This document shows positions 53,819-61,160 of a stretch of DNA of 64,000 bases, in pieces. Origin of the DNA: Streptomyces scopuliridis RB72 (GTDB lineage Bacteria > Actinomycetota > Actinomycetes > Streptomycetales > Streptomycetaceae). The DNA lies in the NCBI RefSeq assembly GCF_000718095.1, contig NZ_JOEI01000006.1:1-64000 (forward strand). Direction: 5' to 3'. Made by a program: the position numbers and the translations under genes. The stretch's first letter is position 1, and every line of letters starts with the position of its first letter. Under the pieces are notes generated by a model that was given only the letters and a program-made list of their open reading frames with translations, did not search any database and had not been told where the DNA came from.

Positions 53819-54901
53819 TCAGACCTCCTCCTTCACCGACGTCACGGCGGCCGGGTGGACAGGACCGTCCGGGACCCCGGCCGGCCGCAGGGCCGCGAAC
53901 TCCTTGCGCAGTACGGGTACGACCTCCTCGCCCAGCAGGTCCAGCTGCTCAAGCACGGTCTTCAGCGGCAGCCCCGCGTGGTCCATCAGGAACAGCTGGC
54001 GCTGGTAGTCGCCGAAGGAGTCACGGAACGCCAGCGTCTTCTCGATGACCTCCTGCGGGCTGCCCACGACCAGCGGCGTCTGCTCCGTGAAGTCCTCCAG
54101 GGAGGGCCCGTGTCCGTAGACCGGCGCGTTGTCGAAGTACGGGCGGAACTCCCGTACCGCGTCCTGCGAGTTCTTCCGGATGAACGCCTGGCCGCCCAGA
54201 CCGACGATGGCCTGCTCAGGGGTGCCGTGTCCGTAGTGCGCGTACCGCTTCCGGTAGAGGCTGATCAGCTTCTGGAAGTGCTCCTTGGGCCAGAAGATGT
54301 TGTTCGCGAAGAAGCCGTCTCCGTAGTAGGCGGCCTGCTCGGCGATCTCGGGCGAGCGGATCGAGCCGTGCCAGACGAACGGCGGGGTGCCGTCCAGCGG
54401 CCGGGGCGTCGAGGTGAAGCCCTGGAGCGGCGTACGGAACTTGCCTTCCCAGTCGACGACGTCCTCGCGCCACAACTTGTGGAGCAGGGCGTACTTCTCG
54501 ATGGCGAGCGGGATGCCCTGGCGGATGTCCTCACCGAACCACGGATAGACCGGCCCGGTGTTGCCGCGCCCCATCATCAGATCGACGCGCCCGTCGGCCA
54601 GATGCTGGAGCATCGCGAAGTCCTCCGCGATCTTCACCGGGTCGTTGGTGGTGATCAGCGTGGTGGACGTCGACAGGATGAGCCGCTCGGTGGTGGCCGC
54701 GATGTAGCCGAGCATCGTGGTGGGCGACGAGGGGACGAAGGGCGGGTTGTGGTGCTCGCCGGTGGCGAAGACGTCCAGCCCGACCTCCTCGGCCTTCCGC
54801 GCGATGGCGACCATCGCCTTGATCCGCTCGTGCTCGGTCGGCGTACGTCCGGTGGTCGGGTCGGGCGTGACATCGCCGACGCTGAAGATCCCGAACTGCA
54901 T
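53819..54901 (-). CDS. LLM-class flavin-dependent oxidoreductase (CE1758-type)
   Basis: 360 aa luciferase-like TIM-barrel monooxygenase: MQFGIFSVGDVTPDPTTGRT at the start, EEVGLDVFATGEHHNPPF, STSTTLITTNDPVKIAEDFA. ATG at 54901 chosen since GAGAGG lies eight bases upstream and this matches the family start; a GTG at 54910 overlaps that site. Forms a two-gene operon with the FMN reductase, behind a palindromic operator at 54938-54953. Confidence 0.93.
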   Translation of the reverse strand: MQFGIFSVGDVTPDPTTGRTPTEHERIKAMVAIARKAEEVGLDVFATGEHHNPPFVPSSPTTMLGYIAATTERLILSTSTTLITTNDPVKIAEDFAMLQHLADGRVDLMMGRGNTGPVYPWFGEDIRQGIPLAIEKYALLHKLWREDVVDWEGKFRTPLQGFTSTPRPLDGTPPFVWHGSIRSPEIAEQAAYYGDGFFANNIFWPKEHFQKLISLYRKRYAHYGHGTPEQAIVGLGGQAFIRKNSQDAVREFRPYFDNAPVYGHGPSLEDFTEQTPLVVGSPQEVIEKTLAFRDSFGDYQRQLFLMDHAGLPLKTVLEQLDLLGEEVVPVLRKEFAALRPAGVPDGPVHPAAVTSVKEEV

Positions 54902-54937
54902 CGCGCTCACCTCTCGCTACATCTCATAGAACATATT

Positions 54938-54953
54938 GGTTGAAACTTCAACC
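54938..54953. promoter_or_regulatory. Palindromic operator GGTTGAA-AC-TTCAACC
   Basis: Perfect 7-bp arms with a 2-nt spacer, 36 bp before the LLM oxidoreductase ATG. TTGAA..TTCAA palindromes are typical MarR-family sites in actinobacteria. No MarR gene is in the window. Confidence 0.7.
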
Positions 54954-55181
54954 GAAGCCTATAACGGCACACCCCCGGTCTCTATTCCGACCCCCACACA
55001 CGTGTGCCGCGCGGCTGACGACTTCGCCGGTGCGCGGCACACTCTGGACAGGTTCAGCTACCTGGAGTCACACCTCGGAGGGAGGGGAAGAGGGAGGGCG
55101 GCTCTGGCTGCGTGTCACGGGTACGGCTCCGAGCACGACTCCAGCGCCTCCGCGTACGGCGCAGCACGCGATACTGGAGGC

Positions 55182-55490
55182 GTGGACATCCAACTCCTCG
55201 TCGTGCCGGACTGCCCGAACGCCGCGCCCACCGCCGAGCGGCTGCGAGGTGTCCTCGACGGCTTGGGCATGCACAACATTCCCGTGACCCAGCGGACAGT
55301 TGCCGACCAGATGGAGGCGGAGCGGATCGGCTTCACCGGCTCCCCGACCGTCCTCATCGATGGCCGTGATCCGTTCGCCGAGCCCGGACGCCCTGCCGGG
55401 CCGGCCTGCCGGGTGTTTCGTACTGAGGACGGCGTGGTCGGTGTCCCCGGGACCGAGCAGCTGCGCCGGGCCATCGTCGCCGCCCTCTAG
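55182..55490 (+). CDS. Thioredoxin-like small protein (alkylmercury lyase-like annotation)
   Basis: 102 aa: VDIQLLVVPDCPNAAPTAER, then FTGSPTVLIDGRDPFAEPGR, a thioredoxin-type fold with cis-Pro (GSPTVLIDG) but a single active-site Cys in PDCPNA. Such proteins are often named alkylmercury lyase-like without evidence for that reaction. GTG at 55182 is six bases after GATACT and has GGAGG too close to serve as ribosome site, so it is probably leaderless. The frame is open upstream but shows no protein-like sequence. Confidence 0.82.
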   Translation: MDIQLLVVPDCPNAAPTAERLRGVLDGLGMHNIPVTQRTVADQMEAERIGFTGSPTVLIDGRDPFAEPGRPAGPACRVFRTEDGVVGVPGTEQLRRAIVAAL

Positions 55491-55533
55491 ACGGGGCTCC
55501 GGCACTCATCGGAGAACGGAGAGGCGGAGCGGC

Positions 55534-55608
55534 ATGGCAGGCGGCGACAAGGATCTCGGCAGCAGGGCGTCGCCGTACTCTGCACTGGAGAGGGGAGGCC
55601 GACGGTGA
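55534..55608 (+). CDS. Possible 24-aa leader peptide
   Basis: MAGGDKDLGSRASPYSALER GGRR from ATG 55534 with GGAG nine bases upstream; its TGA overlaps the GTG of the next gene (GTGA-type coupling). May be a short translated leader or the end of a lost XRE regulator gene. Support is limited to the signals. Confidence 0.35.
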   Translation: MAGGDKDLGSRASPYSALERGGRR

Positions 55609-55751
55609 GCGAAGAAGACAGCGGCCGTGATCTGGAGCGGTGGAAGGAGCGCGGGGTGGCCCTGCGCGTCTTCATCTACGTCTTCGCGACGCACGCGCTG
55701 GCCGGGTTCATCTGGCTGCTTTTCTACGTCGGCGATCACGCCCCGAAATGA
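55605..55751 (+). CDS. DUF6126-like small membrane protein
   Basis: 48 aa: SEEDSGRDLERWKERGVALR followed by one transmembrane helix (VFIYVFATHALAGFIWLLFY) and YVGDHAPK. Matches the short single-helix DUF6126 proteins of streptomycetes. GTG at 55605 with GGGGAGG six bases upstream. Its end overlaps the 3' end of the convergent gene by 44 bp. Confidence 0.8.
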   Translation: MSEEDSGRDLERWKERGVALRVFIYVFATHALAGFIWLLFYVGDHAPK

Positions 55752-56031
55752 GCCCGCTCAGCCGGTGAAGGCCGTGGCTCCTGTCCGTACCCGTGTCGGG
55801 GGGTCCGGCACCCGTGTCAGTGGGTCCGGCGGATTCGGCGGATTCGGCGGGTCCGGAGGGTTCTGCCGGTCCGGAGGATTCGGTCCGGGTCGCGTTCGGG
55901 GGCTCCCACAGGGAGCGGCCGAAGCTGTAGCCGGCGATGCGATTCCTGTGCTGCCCGTTCACCAGGTGGATCACCATGACGCCCACGACGATCAGGCCCA
56001 GGATCACCACGACGCTGATCCAGTTGCTCAT
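55708..56031 (-). CDS. Small single-pass membrane protein with low-complexity tail
   Basis: 107 aa: MSNWISVVVILGLIVVGVMV forms a transmembrane helix, then HLVNGQHRNRIAGYSFGRSL, followed by a Ser/Gly/Pro/Glu repeat (SGPAEPSGPAESAE; 9-bp DNA units at about 55795-55870) and a basic end. ATG at 56031 with GAGGG five bases upstream. Function unknown. Confidence 0.65.
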   Translation of the reverse strand: MSNWISVVVILGLIVVGVMVIHLVNGQHRNRIAGYSFGRSLWEPPNATRTESSGPAEPSGPAESAESAGPTDTGAGPPDTGTDRSHGLHRLSGLISGRDRRRRKAAR

Positions 56032-56179
56032 CTTGCCCTCGCCTCCTCCCGGCATGAGCGGGATTCGCGGCTTTTCCCAGCGTACTCCGGAAGATGCACA
56101 GAACCTGGGGCTCGGTATTCCCGTGATGGTCCTCCCCCTGCGACGATGGACACCGATGTACCGGCCGGGGGGAGTGCAT

Positions 56180-56833
56180 GTGGCAGAGGTGTTCGTTCGG
56201 CGCCTGAGCCGGTGGCAGGCCGAACAGCAGCGGGAAGCCGTCGCCGATGTGTACGTCGAGGCGTACGCGTACCGCCGTGTCCCCGGCGAGGAGCTCCGCG
56301 ACCGCCAGGAGCGCGACCGCCGGGAGTTCCTGGAGACCTTCGCCGAGGATGTGCAGCGCCCCGGGTTCGACATGGTGGTGGCCAGCGGGGGCAGCAAGCC
56401 GGTGGCGTACGCGTACGGGTTCGCCCTGGACCGGGGCGGCGAGTGGTGGCGCGCGCTGAGCGGCGAGGTGCCGTGGGACTGGGACATCGAGGAGCTGACC
56501 GTCTCGGGTCAGGTCTTCGCCCTCGCCGGGCTGATGGTCCTGCCGGCGCACCGGCGGGGCGGGGTGGCCACGCGGCTGGTCGAGCAGTTGCTGATCAGGA
56601 CGGACGCGGCGCTGGTGGCCGCGCGGGTCGACCCGGCGAACGAGGCCGCTGTGGGGGCGCTCCGGTCCTGGGGCTGGACGAAGCTCGGCGCGGTCGCGGC
56701 GCCCGTCGCCTCGTCGGACGGGGGCGTGGACGCGGTCATGGACGGCGCGGCCTCGGCCGTACCGCTCACCGCCGTACCTGTGGGCGGTTCCGGCACGGTG
56801 ACGGATATCTGGAGCCGCGCGCTGACGTCGTGA
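56180..56833 (+). CDS. GNAT-family N-acetyltransferase
   Basis: 217 aa. Acetyl-CoA-binding motif A: FALAGLMVLPAHRRGGVATR followed by LVEQLL, and NEAAVGALRSWGWTKLG near the end. GTG at 56180 with GGGAG five bases upstream; the open frame extends further but without sites. Substrate unknown. Confidence 0.85.
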   Translation: MAEVFVRRLSRWQAEQQREAVADVYVEAYAYRRVPGEELRDRQERDRREFLETFAEDVQRPGFDMVVASGGSKPVAYAYGFALDRGGEWWRALSGEVPWDWDIEELTVSGQVFALAGLMVLPAHRRGGVATRLVEQLLIRTDAALVAARVDPANEAAVGALRSWGWTKLGAVAAPVASSDGGVDAVMDGAASAVPLTAVPVGGSGTVTDIWSRALTS

Positions 56834-56905
56834 CAGAGCCGGATTGTTATGGAGGTTTAACGCGGGACACTTTCTGGACACAGCCGGGCTTTCTAGCCTC
56901 ACGCC

Positions 56906-57904
56906 ATGTCCCGCCACCGATCCGCCCGCAAAGCCCGCGGTTCCACAGCCCGCGGTTCCGTACGGAGCCGGGCCGCGTTCCCCGTACTCGCGGCCGTGGC
57001 CGCCGTCGTGTTCCTGGCCGTCTGGGTGGCCATGGACTTCCCTCCGCTGTCCAGCGGCGACTCGGACGCCATATCGCGGTCCGGTGATCCGGGGTGGTCG
57101 GCGACACCGGTCACCCCGGCCGCTCCGTCTCCCCCGGCTTCGGCGTCTCCCTCCCCCTCGCCCTCCGTCGATCCTGATCAGGTCCTCTCCGAGCAGCTCG
57201 CCCCGATCCTGAAGGCCACGACGGCCTCTCTCTCCGTGGCCGTGCTCGACGTGGAGGACGGGGACGGCGCTGACTACGGCGTACGGGCCGGGACGACGTA
57301 CGACACGGCCAGCGTCGTGAAGGTCGACATCCTGGCGGCCCTGCTGCTGAAGGCACAGGACCAGGGCCGGGTGCTCACCGCGCAGGAGAAGACGTACGCG
57401 ACCTCGATGATCCAGGTGAGCGACAACGCTTCGGCCGACGCCCTGTGGCAGGCGATCGGCGGGGCGGACGGTCTGGACGCGGCGAACAAGCGGCTCGGTC
57501 TGACCGCGACGACCGGCGGCAGCGGGGCCCTGTGGGGGCTTACGCAGTCGACAGCGGCTGACCAACTCGCTCTCCTCTCCGCCGTGTTCGGCGACGACTC
57601 CGATTCCCCGCTGGGCTCGGGCTCACGGACGTACATCCAGGGCCTGATGGGCGGGATAGCGGCGGACCAGGACTGGGGCGTGTCGGCCGCCGGGGCGGTG
57701 ACGGGGCTGAAGAACGGGTGGCTGGCGCGGAGCGCGACGGGGCTGTGGGACATCAACAGCATCGGCCGGATCGTGGCGGACGGGCACGGCTATCTGGTGG
57801 CCGTGCTGTCGAGCGGCAGCGTCAGCAAGGAGGCCGGGATCTCGCTGGTGGAGAAGGCGGCGAAGACGGCGGTGGCGGTATCCGCCTCCGGCGACTCGGC
57901 GTAG
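56906..57904 (+). CDS. Class A beta-lactamase-like serine hydrolase
   Basis: 332 aa. Transmembrane or signal anchor (about 25-44), Pro/Ser linker (about 65-90), then the penicillin-recognising fold with S136-V-V-K139 (SxxK), S172-D-N174 (SDN) and a K-N-G in place of K-T/S-G. The E166-type glutamate of true beta-lactamases is not evident. Likely a cell-wall-linked peptidase homologue. ATG at 56906 follows TAGCCT by six bases and lacks a ribosome site, so it may be leaderless. Confidence 0.9.
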   Translation: MSRHRSARKARGSTARGSVRSRAAFPVLAAVAAVVFLAVWVAMDFPPLSSGDSDAISRSGDPGWSATPVTPAAPSPPASASPSPSPSVDPDQVLSEQLAPILKATTASLSVAVLDVEDGDGADYGVRAGTTYDTASVVKVDILAALLLKAQDQGRVLTAQEKTYATSMIQVSDNASADALWQAIGGADGLDAANKRLGLTATTGGSGALWGLTQSTAADQLALLSAVFGDDSDSPLGSGSRTYIQGLMGGIAADQDWGVSAAGAVTGLKNGWLARSATGLWDINSIGRIVADGHGYLVAVLSSGSVSKEAGISLVEKAAKTAVAVSASGDSA

Positions 57905-57950
57905 GGCGGCAGGGCGGCAGGGCGGTAGGGCGGTAGGGCGGTACGGCTCC
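57905..57950. repeat. 9-bp tandem repeat
   Basis: About five units of GGGCGGTAG/GGGCGGCAG right after the serine hydrolase stop. Confidence 0.8.
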
Positions 57951-57993
57951 GGGAAGGGGGGGGTTCGCGGCTCGCCCGGGTGTCAAGGCCCCC

Positions 57994-58033
57994 TTGCATA
58001 CGCACAGGAAACCGTTAGGTTAGGCTCACCTAA
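57994..58033 (+). promoter_or_regulatory. Promoter with iron box (DmdR1/IdeR-type operator)
   Basis: TTAGGTTAGGCTCACCTAA at 58015-58033 differs at one position from the iron-box consensus bound by DmdR1/IdeR/DtxR repressors (TTAGGTTAGGCTAACCTAA). It covers a likely -10 (TAGGTT, 58016-58021) whose -35 TTGCAT is at 57994-57999, spacer 16 bp. With iron the repressor would block the siderophore operon downstream. Confidence 0.92.
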
Positions 58034-58088
58034 GTCTTTGGCCGGATCTGTCGTAGTGCTCGACAGTTCAGCCCGATCTGGGGGGACC

Positions 58089-58298
58089 ATGCCGTCAACG
58101 AACGCCGTCACGCCGACATCCGGTGTGGCGGCCGGGACCATGCTCGCCATCTACGCCACGTACGGGTTCGAACCCGTCGGGCGGATGGAGCCGTACCCCG
58201 GCCGGCGCCCGCACGTGATGATCGTGCGCCCGCTCGGCGCCGCCGGCCGTCGCGCCGCCGGACGCGAGAGGTGTCCGGCCCCGCAGCGGGCCGCCTGA
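58089..58298 (+). CDS. GNAT-like C-terminal fragment behind the iron box
   Basis: 69 aa from ATG 58089 with a GGGGGG run four bases upstream. The middle, TMLAIYATYGFEPVGRMEPY, resembles the C-terminal motif B region of GNAT acetyltransferases (x-Y-x-x-x-GF-x-x-x-G), but the acetyl-CoA site is missing. Either a remnant of an acetyltransferase gene once part of the siderophore operon or a small regulated protein. Confidence 0.45.
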   Translation: MPSTNAVTPTSGVAAGTMLAIYATYGFEPVGRMEPYPGRRPHVMIVRPLGAAGRRAAGRERCPAPQRAA

Positions 58299-58411
58299 CG
58301 GCGTATCCGGCATTCCGTAGCCGCCGCGATCCCGTGCACCGCAAGCTCATTGGCATGCGTCCCGACCGTTCCGTCCCCGTCCCTCACCCCCACCCCGAGG
58401 TAGAGCCAGCC

Positions 58412-59698
58412 GTGTCCGTCCAGTTCCCGCCCTCCGCCGCGCCGCGATCCGCCTACCCTGTCGACGTACTCCCCGCCATGGTCCGGCGTCGGCTGCTGGA
58501 GCTGGCCGACGCCGGCCGGCCGCTGTCGGCGTACGTGTACGACGGCGATGTCGCCGCCGGACGGGCCCGCGAGCTGCGCGCGGCCCTGCCGGAGTGGGCG
58601 GCGGTGTACTACGCGGTCAAGGCGAACTCGTTCCCCGGTGTCGTCGAGGCGCTCGCCCCGTACGTCGACGGCTTCGAGGTCGCGTCCGTCGCGGAGCTCG
58701 AACTCGCCCTCCGCGCAGGCCGACTCGCGGGCCGGCACGCGGACCAACCCCCAGGCCAGGACGGAGAAAACCCCGCACCCGCCGTCCCGGTCGTCGCCGC
58801 CGGGCCCGCCAAGTCCGTCCCCGTCCTCACCGCGCTGGTGCGCGCGGGCGTCGAGGCGATCAACGCCGAGAGCCTGCTCGAACTCCACCGCATCAGCCGG
58901 ATAGCCGTCGCCGAGGGCGTCACCGCCCGGGTCGCGCTGCGTGTGAACCCGGCCGAGATCCCGATCACCGGCGCGCTGCTCATGGGCGGCGCCGCCTCCC
59001 AGTTCGGGGTCGCCGAGCCCGACGTGCCCGAAGTGCTGCGCGAGGCGCGGAAGCTGCCGGGGCTCGATCTCGTCGGCTTCCATATCCACGCCGCCTCCGG
59101 CAACCTCGACGCCGCCACCCATGCCGCGTATCTGCGCTGGTGCGTGGAGTGGAGCGTACGGACAGCGCGCGAGACCGGGATCGAGCTGCGCCATGTGGAC
59201 ATCGGCGGCGGCATCGGGGTGGCCTTCGAGGGCGAAGAGCCCTTCGACGTGGGCCGGTTCGGTGAACTGGCCGCCGGGATCGAGCCGCCCGCCGGGGTGA
59301 AGGTCATTCTCGAACCCGGCCGGTTCGTGGTCGCCGACTGCGGCTGGTACGCCGCCGAGGTGACCGACGTGAAGACGTCGTACGGCGAGTCGTTCGCCGT
59401 CCTGCGCGGTGGCATCAACCACTTCCAGCTGCCCACCTCCTGGGACATCGTCCACAACGTGGCCGTGCTGCCCGTCGAGAAGTGGGCCGAGGAGTGTCCG
59501 CGCCCCACGGCCGAGAACACCCGTGTCACCGTCGTCGGTGAACTGTGCACCCCTGAGGACACACTTCTGCGCGATGTCCTGATCGACCGGGTACGCGCGG
59601 GCGACTTGATCGTTTTCCCTTACGCGGGCTCCTACGGATGGGAGTTCGCCATGCACTCCTTCCTCGGCCACCCCGTCGCCGAGCGCCATCTGCTCTGA
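58412..59698 (+). CDS. Type III PLP decarboxylase (LysA fold; SbnH/AcsE/PvsE-like)
   Basis: 428 aa. PLP-binding Lys in VYYAVKAN (about residue 69), EVASVAELELALRAG, HIHAASGNLDAATH, glycine loop DIGGGIG, and ELCTPEDTLLRD with the second-subunit Cys (about 378). Alanine-racemase-fold decarboxylases of this kind decarboxylate citryl-amino acid intermediates in staphyloferrin B, achromobactin and vibrioferrin assembly, or amino acids such as ornithine or diaminopimelate. The iron box and neighbours favour the siderophore role. GTG at 58412 with GAG six bases upstream; ATG at 58355 is an alternative. Confidence 0.88.
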   Translation: MSVQFPPSAAPRSAYPVDVLPAMVRRRLLELADAGRPLSAYVYDGDVAAGRARELRAALPEWAAVYYAVKANSFPGVVEALAPYVDGFEVASVAELELALRAGRLAGRHADQPPGQDGENPAPAVPVVAAGPAKSVPVLTALVRAGVEAINAESLLELHRISRIAVAEGVTARVALRVNPAEIPITGALLMGGAASQFGVAEPDVPEVLREARKLPGLDLVGFHIHAASGNLDAATHAAYLRWCVEWSVRTARETGIELRHVDIGGGIGVAFEGEEPFDVGRFGELAAGIEPPAGVKVILEPGRFVVADCGWYAAEVTDVKTSYGESFAVLRGGINHFQLPTSWDIVHNVAVLPVEKWAEECPRPTAENTRVTVVGELCTPEDTLLRDVLIDRVRAGDLIVFPYAGSYGWEFAMHSFLGHPVAERHLL

Positions 59699-59744
59699 GC
59701 CCTCCGCCTCTCCGTCTTTCTTTCTCATACTCCGGAGCCGTGTC

Positions 59745-61160
59745 ATGACCGTGCCCCCCATCACCCTGCCCGCGAGCGGGCGGCCCGACCCCGCCGCCGC
59801 CCCCACCCCGGGCGCCACCGCCGACGGCATCCTGCGGCGTCAGCGCGCCAGGGAGTCCTCGGCACGCACGTACGCCCGTTCGTTCCCGATCGTCCCGGCC
59901 CGCGCCAAGGGCATGACGATCGAGGGGACGGACGGCCGCCGCTATCTCGACTGCCTCTCCGGCGCCGGGACCCTCGCGCTCGGCCACAACCACCCTGTCG
60001 TGCTGGAGGCCATCCAGCGCACGGTGGAGAGCGGGGCGCCCCTGCACGTCCTCGATCTGGCGACCCCGGAGAAGGACGACTTCACCGACGCGCTCTTCGC
60101 CACCCTGCCGAAAGCCTTCGCGGACCGCGCCAGGATCCACTTCTGCGGACCGGCCGGTACGGACGCCGTCGAGGCGGCGCTGAAGCTGATGCAGACCGCG
60201 ACCGGCCGACGCGGGGTGCTCGCGTTCACCGGCGCGTACCACGGCATGACGGCGGGCGCGCTGTCGGCGACCGGCAGCGTCGCGATCAGGGAGCGGGTCG
60301 CGGGCGGCGCGGCCGAGGTGACCCGGCTGCCGTATCCGTACCCGTACCGCTGCCCGTTCGGGGTCGGCGGCGAGCGCGGCGCCGAACTTGCCGCCACGTA
60401 TACGGAACGGCTGCTGGACGATCCGTCGGGCGGTGTCGTACCGCCCGCCGCGATGATCCTCGAAGCGGTGCAGGGCGAGGGCGGCGCGGTGCCGGCGCCG
60501 GACGGCTGGCTGCGGGAGATGCGGCGGATCACCGGCGAGCGGCGGATCCCGCTGATCGTGGACGAGGTACAGACGGGCGTCGGGCGTACGGGCGCGTTCT
60601 GGGCGGTCGAGCACAGCGGGATCGTCCCGGACGCGATGGTCATGTCGAAGGCGATCGGCGGGAGTCTGCCGCTGGCCGTGATCGTGTACGACCAGGACTA
60701 CGACGGCTGGCTGCCCGGCGCGCACACCGGCACGTTCCGGGGCAACACCCTGGCGATGGCCACGGGCGCGGCGACACTGCGGTACGTGGCCGCCGAGGGG
60801 CTGGCCGAGCGCGCGGCGGTCGTCGGCGCCCGGATGAGCGCGCGGCTGGAGGGGCTGCGCTCCGAACTGCCGGTGATCGGTGACGTCCGGGGCCGCGGCC
60901 TGATGATCGGGGTCGAGATCGTGGACCCCGAGGGGGAGTTGGACTCGTGCGGCGCCCATCCGGTCGCCCCGGAGGCGGCGGAGCGGGTGCGGTCGGCCTG
61001 CCTGGAGCGCGGGCTGATCGTGGAACTGGGCGGGCGCTTCGGCTCGACCGTCCGGCTTCTCCCGCCGCTCGTCATCACGGACGAGCAGGCGGAAGCGGTC
61101 CTGGAGCGGCTGGCGGACGCGATCGCCGAGGTGTCGGGGCAGCGGGGACGGCGCTCATGA
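59745..61160 (+). CDS. Diaminobutyrate-2-oxoglutarate aminotransferase (RhbA-like)
   Basis: 471 aa class III aminotransferase. YLDCLSGAGTLALGHNHPVV, IHFCGPAGTDAVEAALKLM, VDEVQTGVGRTG, PLP Lys in MSKAIGGSLPLAVI (about 302), and HTGTFRGNTLAMATG. Diaminobutyrate aminotransferases make L-2,4-diaminobutyrate from aspartate semialdehyde, first step to 1,3-diaminopropane. ATG at 59745 with GGAG seven bases upstream. Its stop overlaps the decarboxylase start, as in rhizobactin-type rhbAB pairs. Confidence 0.92.
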   Translation: MTVPPITLPASGRPDPAAAPTPGATADGILRRQRARESSARTYARSFPIVPARAKGMTIEGTDGRRYLDCLSGAGTLALGHNHPVVLEAIQRTVESGAPLHVLDLATPEKDDFTDALFATLPKAFADRARIHFCGPAGTDAVEAALKLMQTATGRRGVLAFTGAYHGMTAGALSATGSVAIRERVAGGAAEVTRLPYPYPYRCPFGVGGERGAELAATYTERLLDDPSGGVVPPAAMILEAVQGEGGAVPAPDGWLREMRRITGERRIPLIVDEVQTGVGRTGAFWAVEHSGIVPDAMVMSKAIGGSLPLAVIVYDQDYDGWLPGAHTGTFRGNTLAMATGAATLRYVAAEGLAERAAVVGARMSARLEGLRSELPVIGDVRGRGLMIGVEIVDPEGELDSCGAHPVAPEAAERVRSACLERGLIVELGGRFGSTVRLLPPLVITDEQAEAVLERLADAIAEVSGQRGRRS

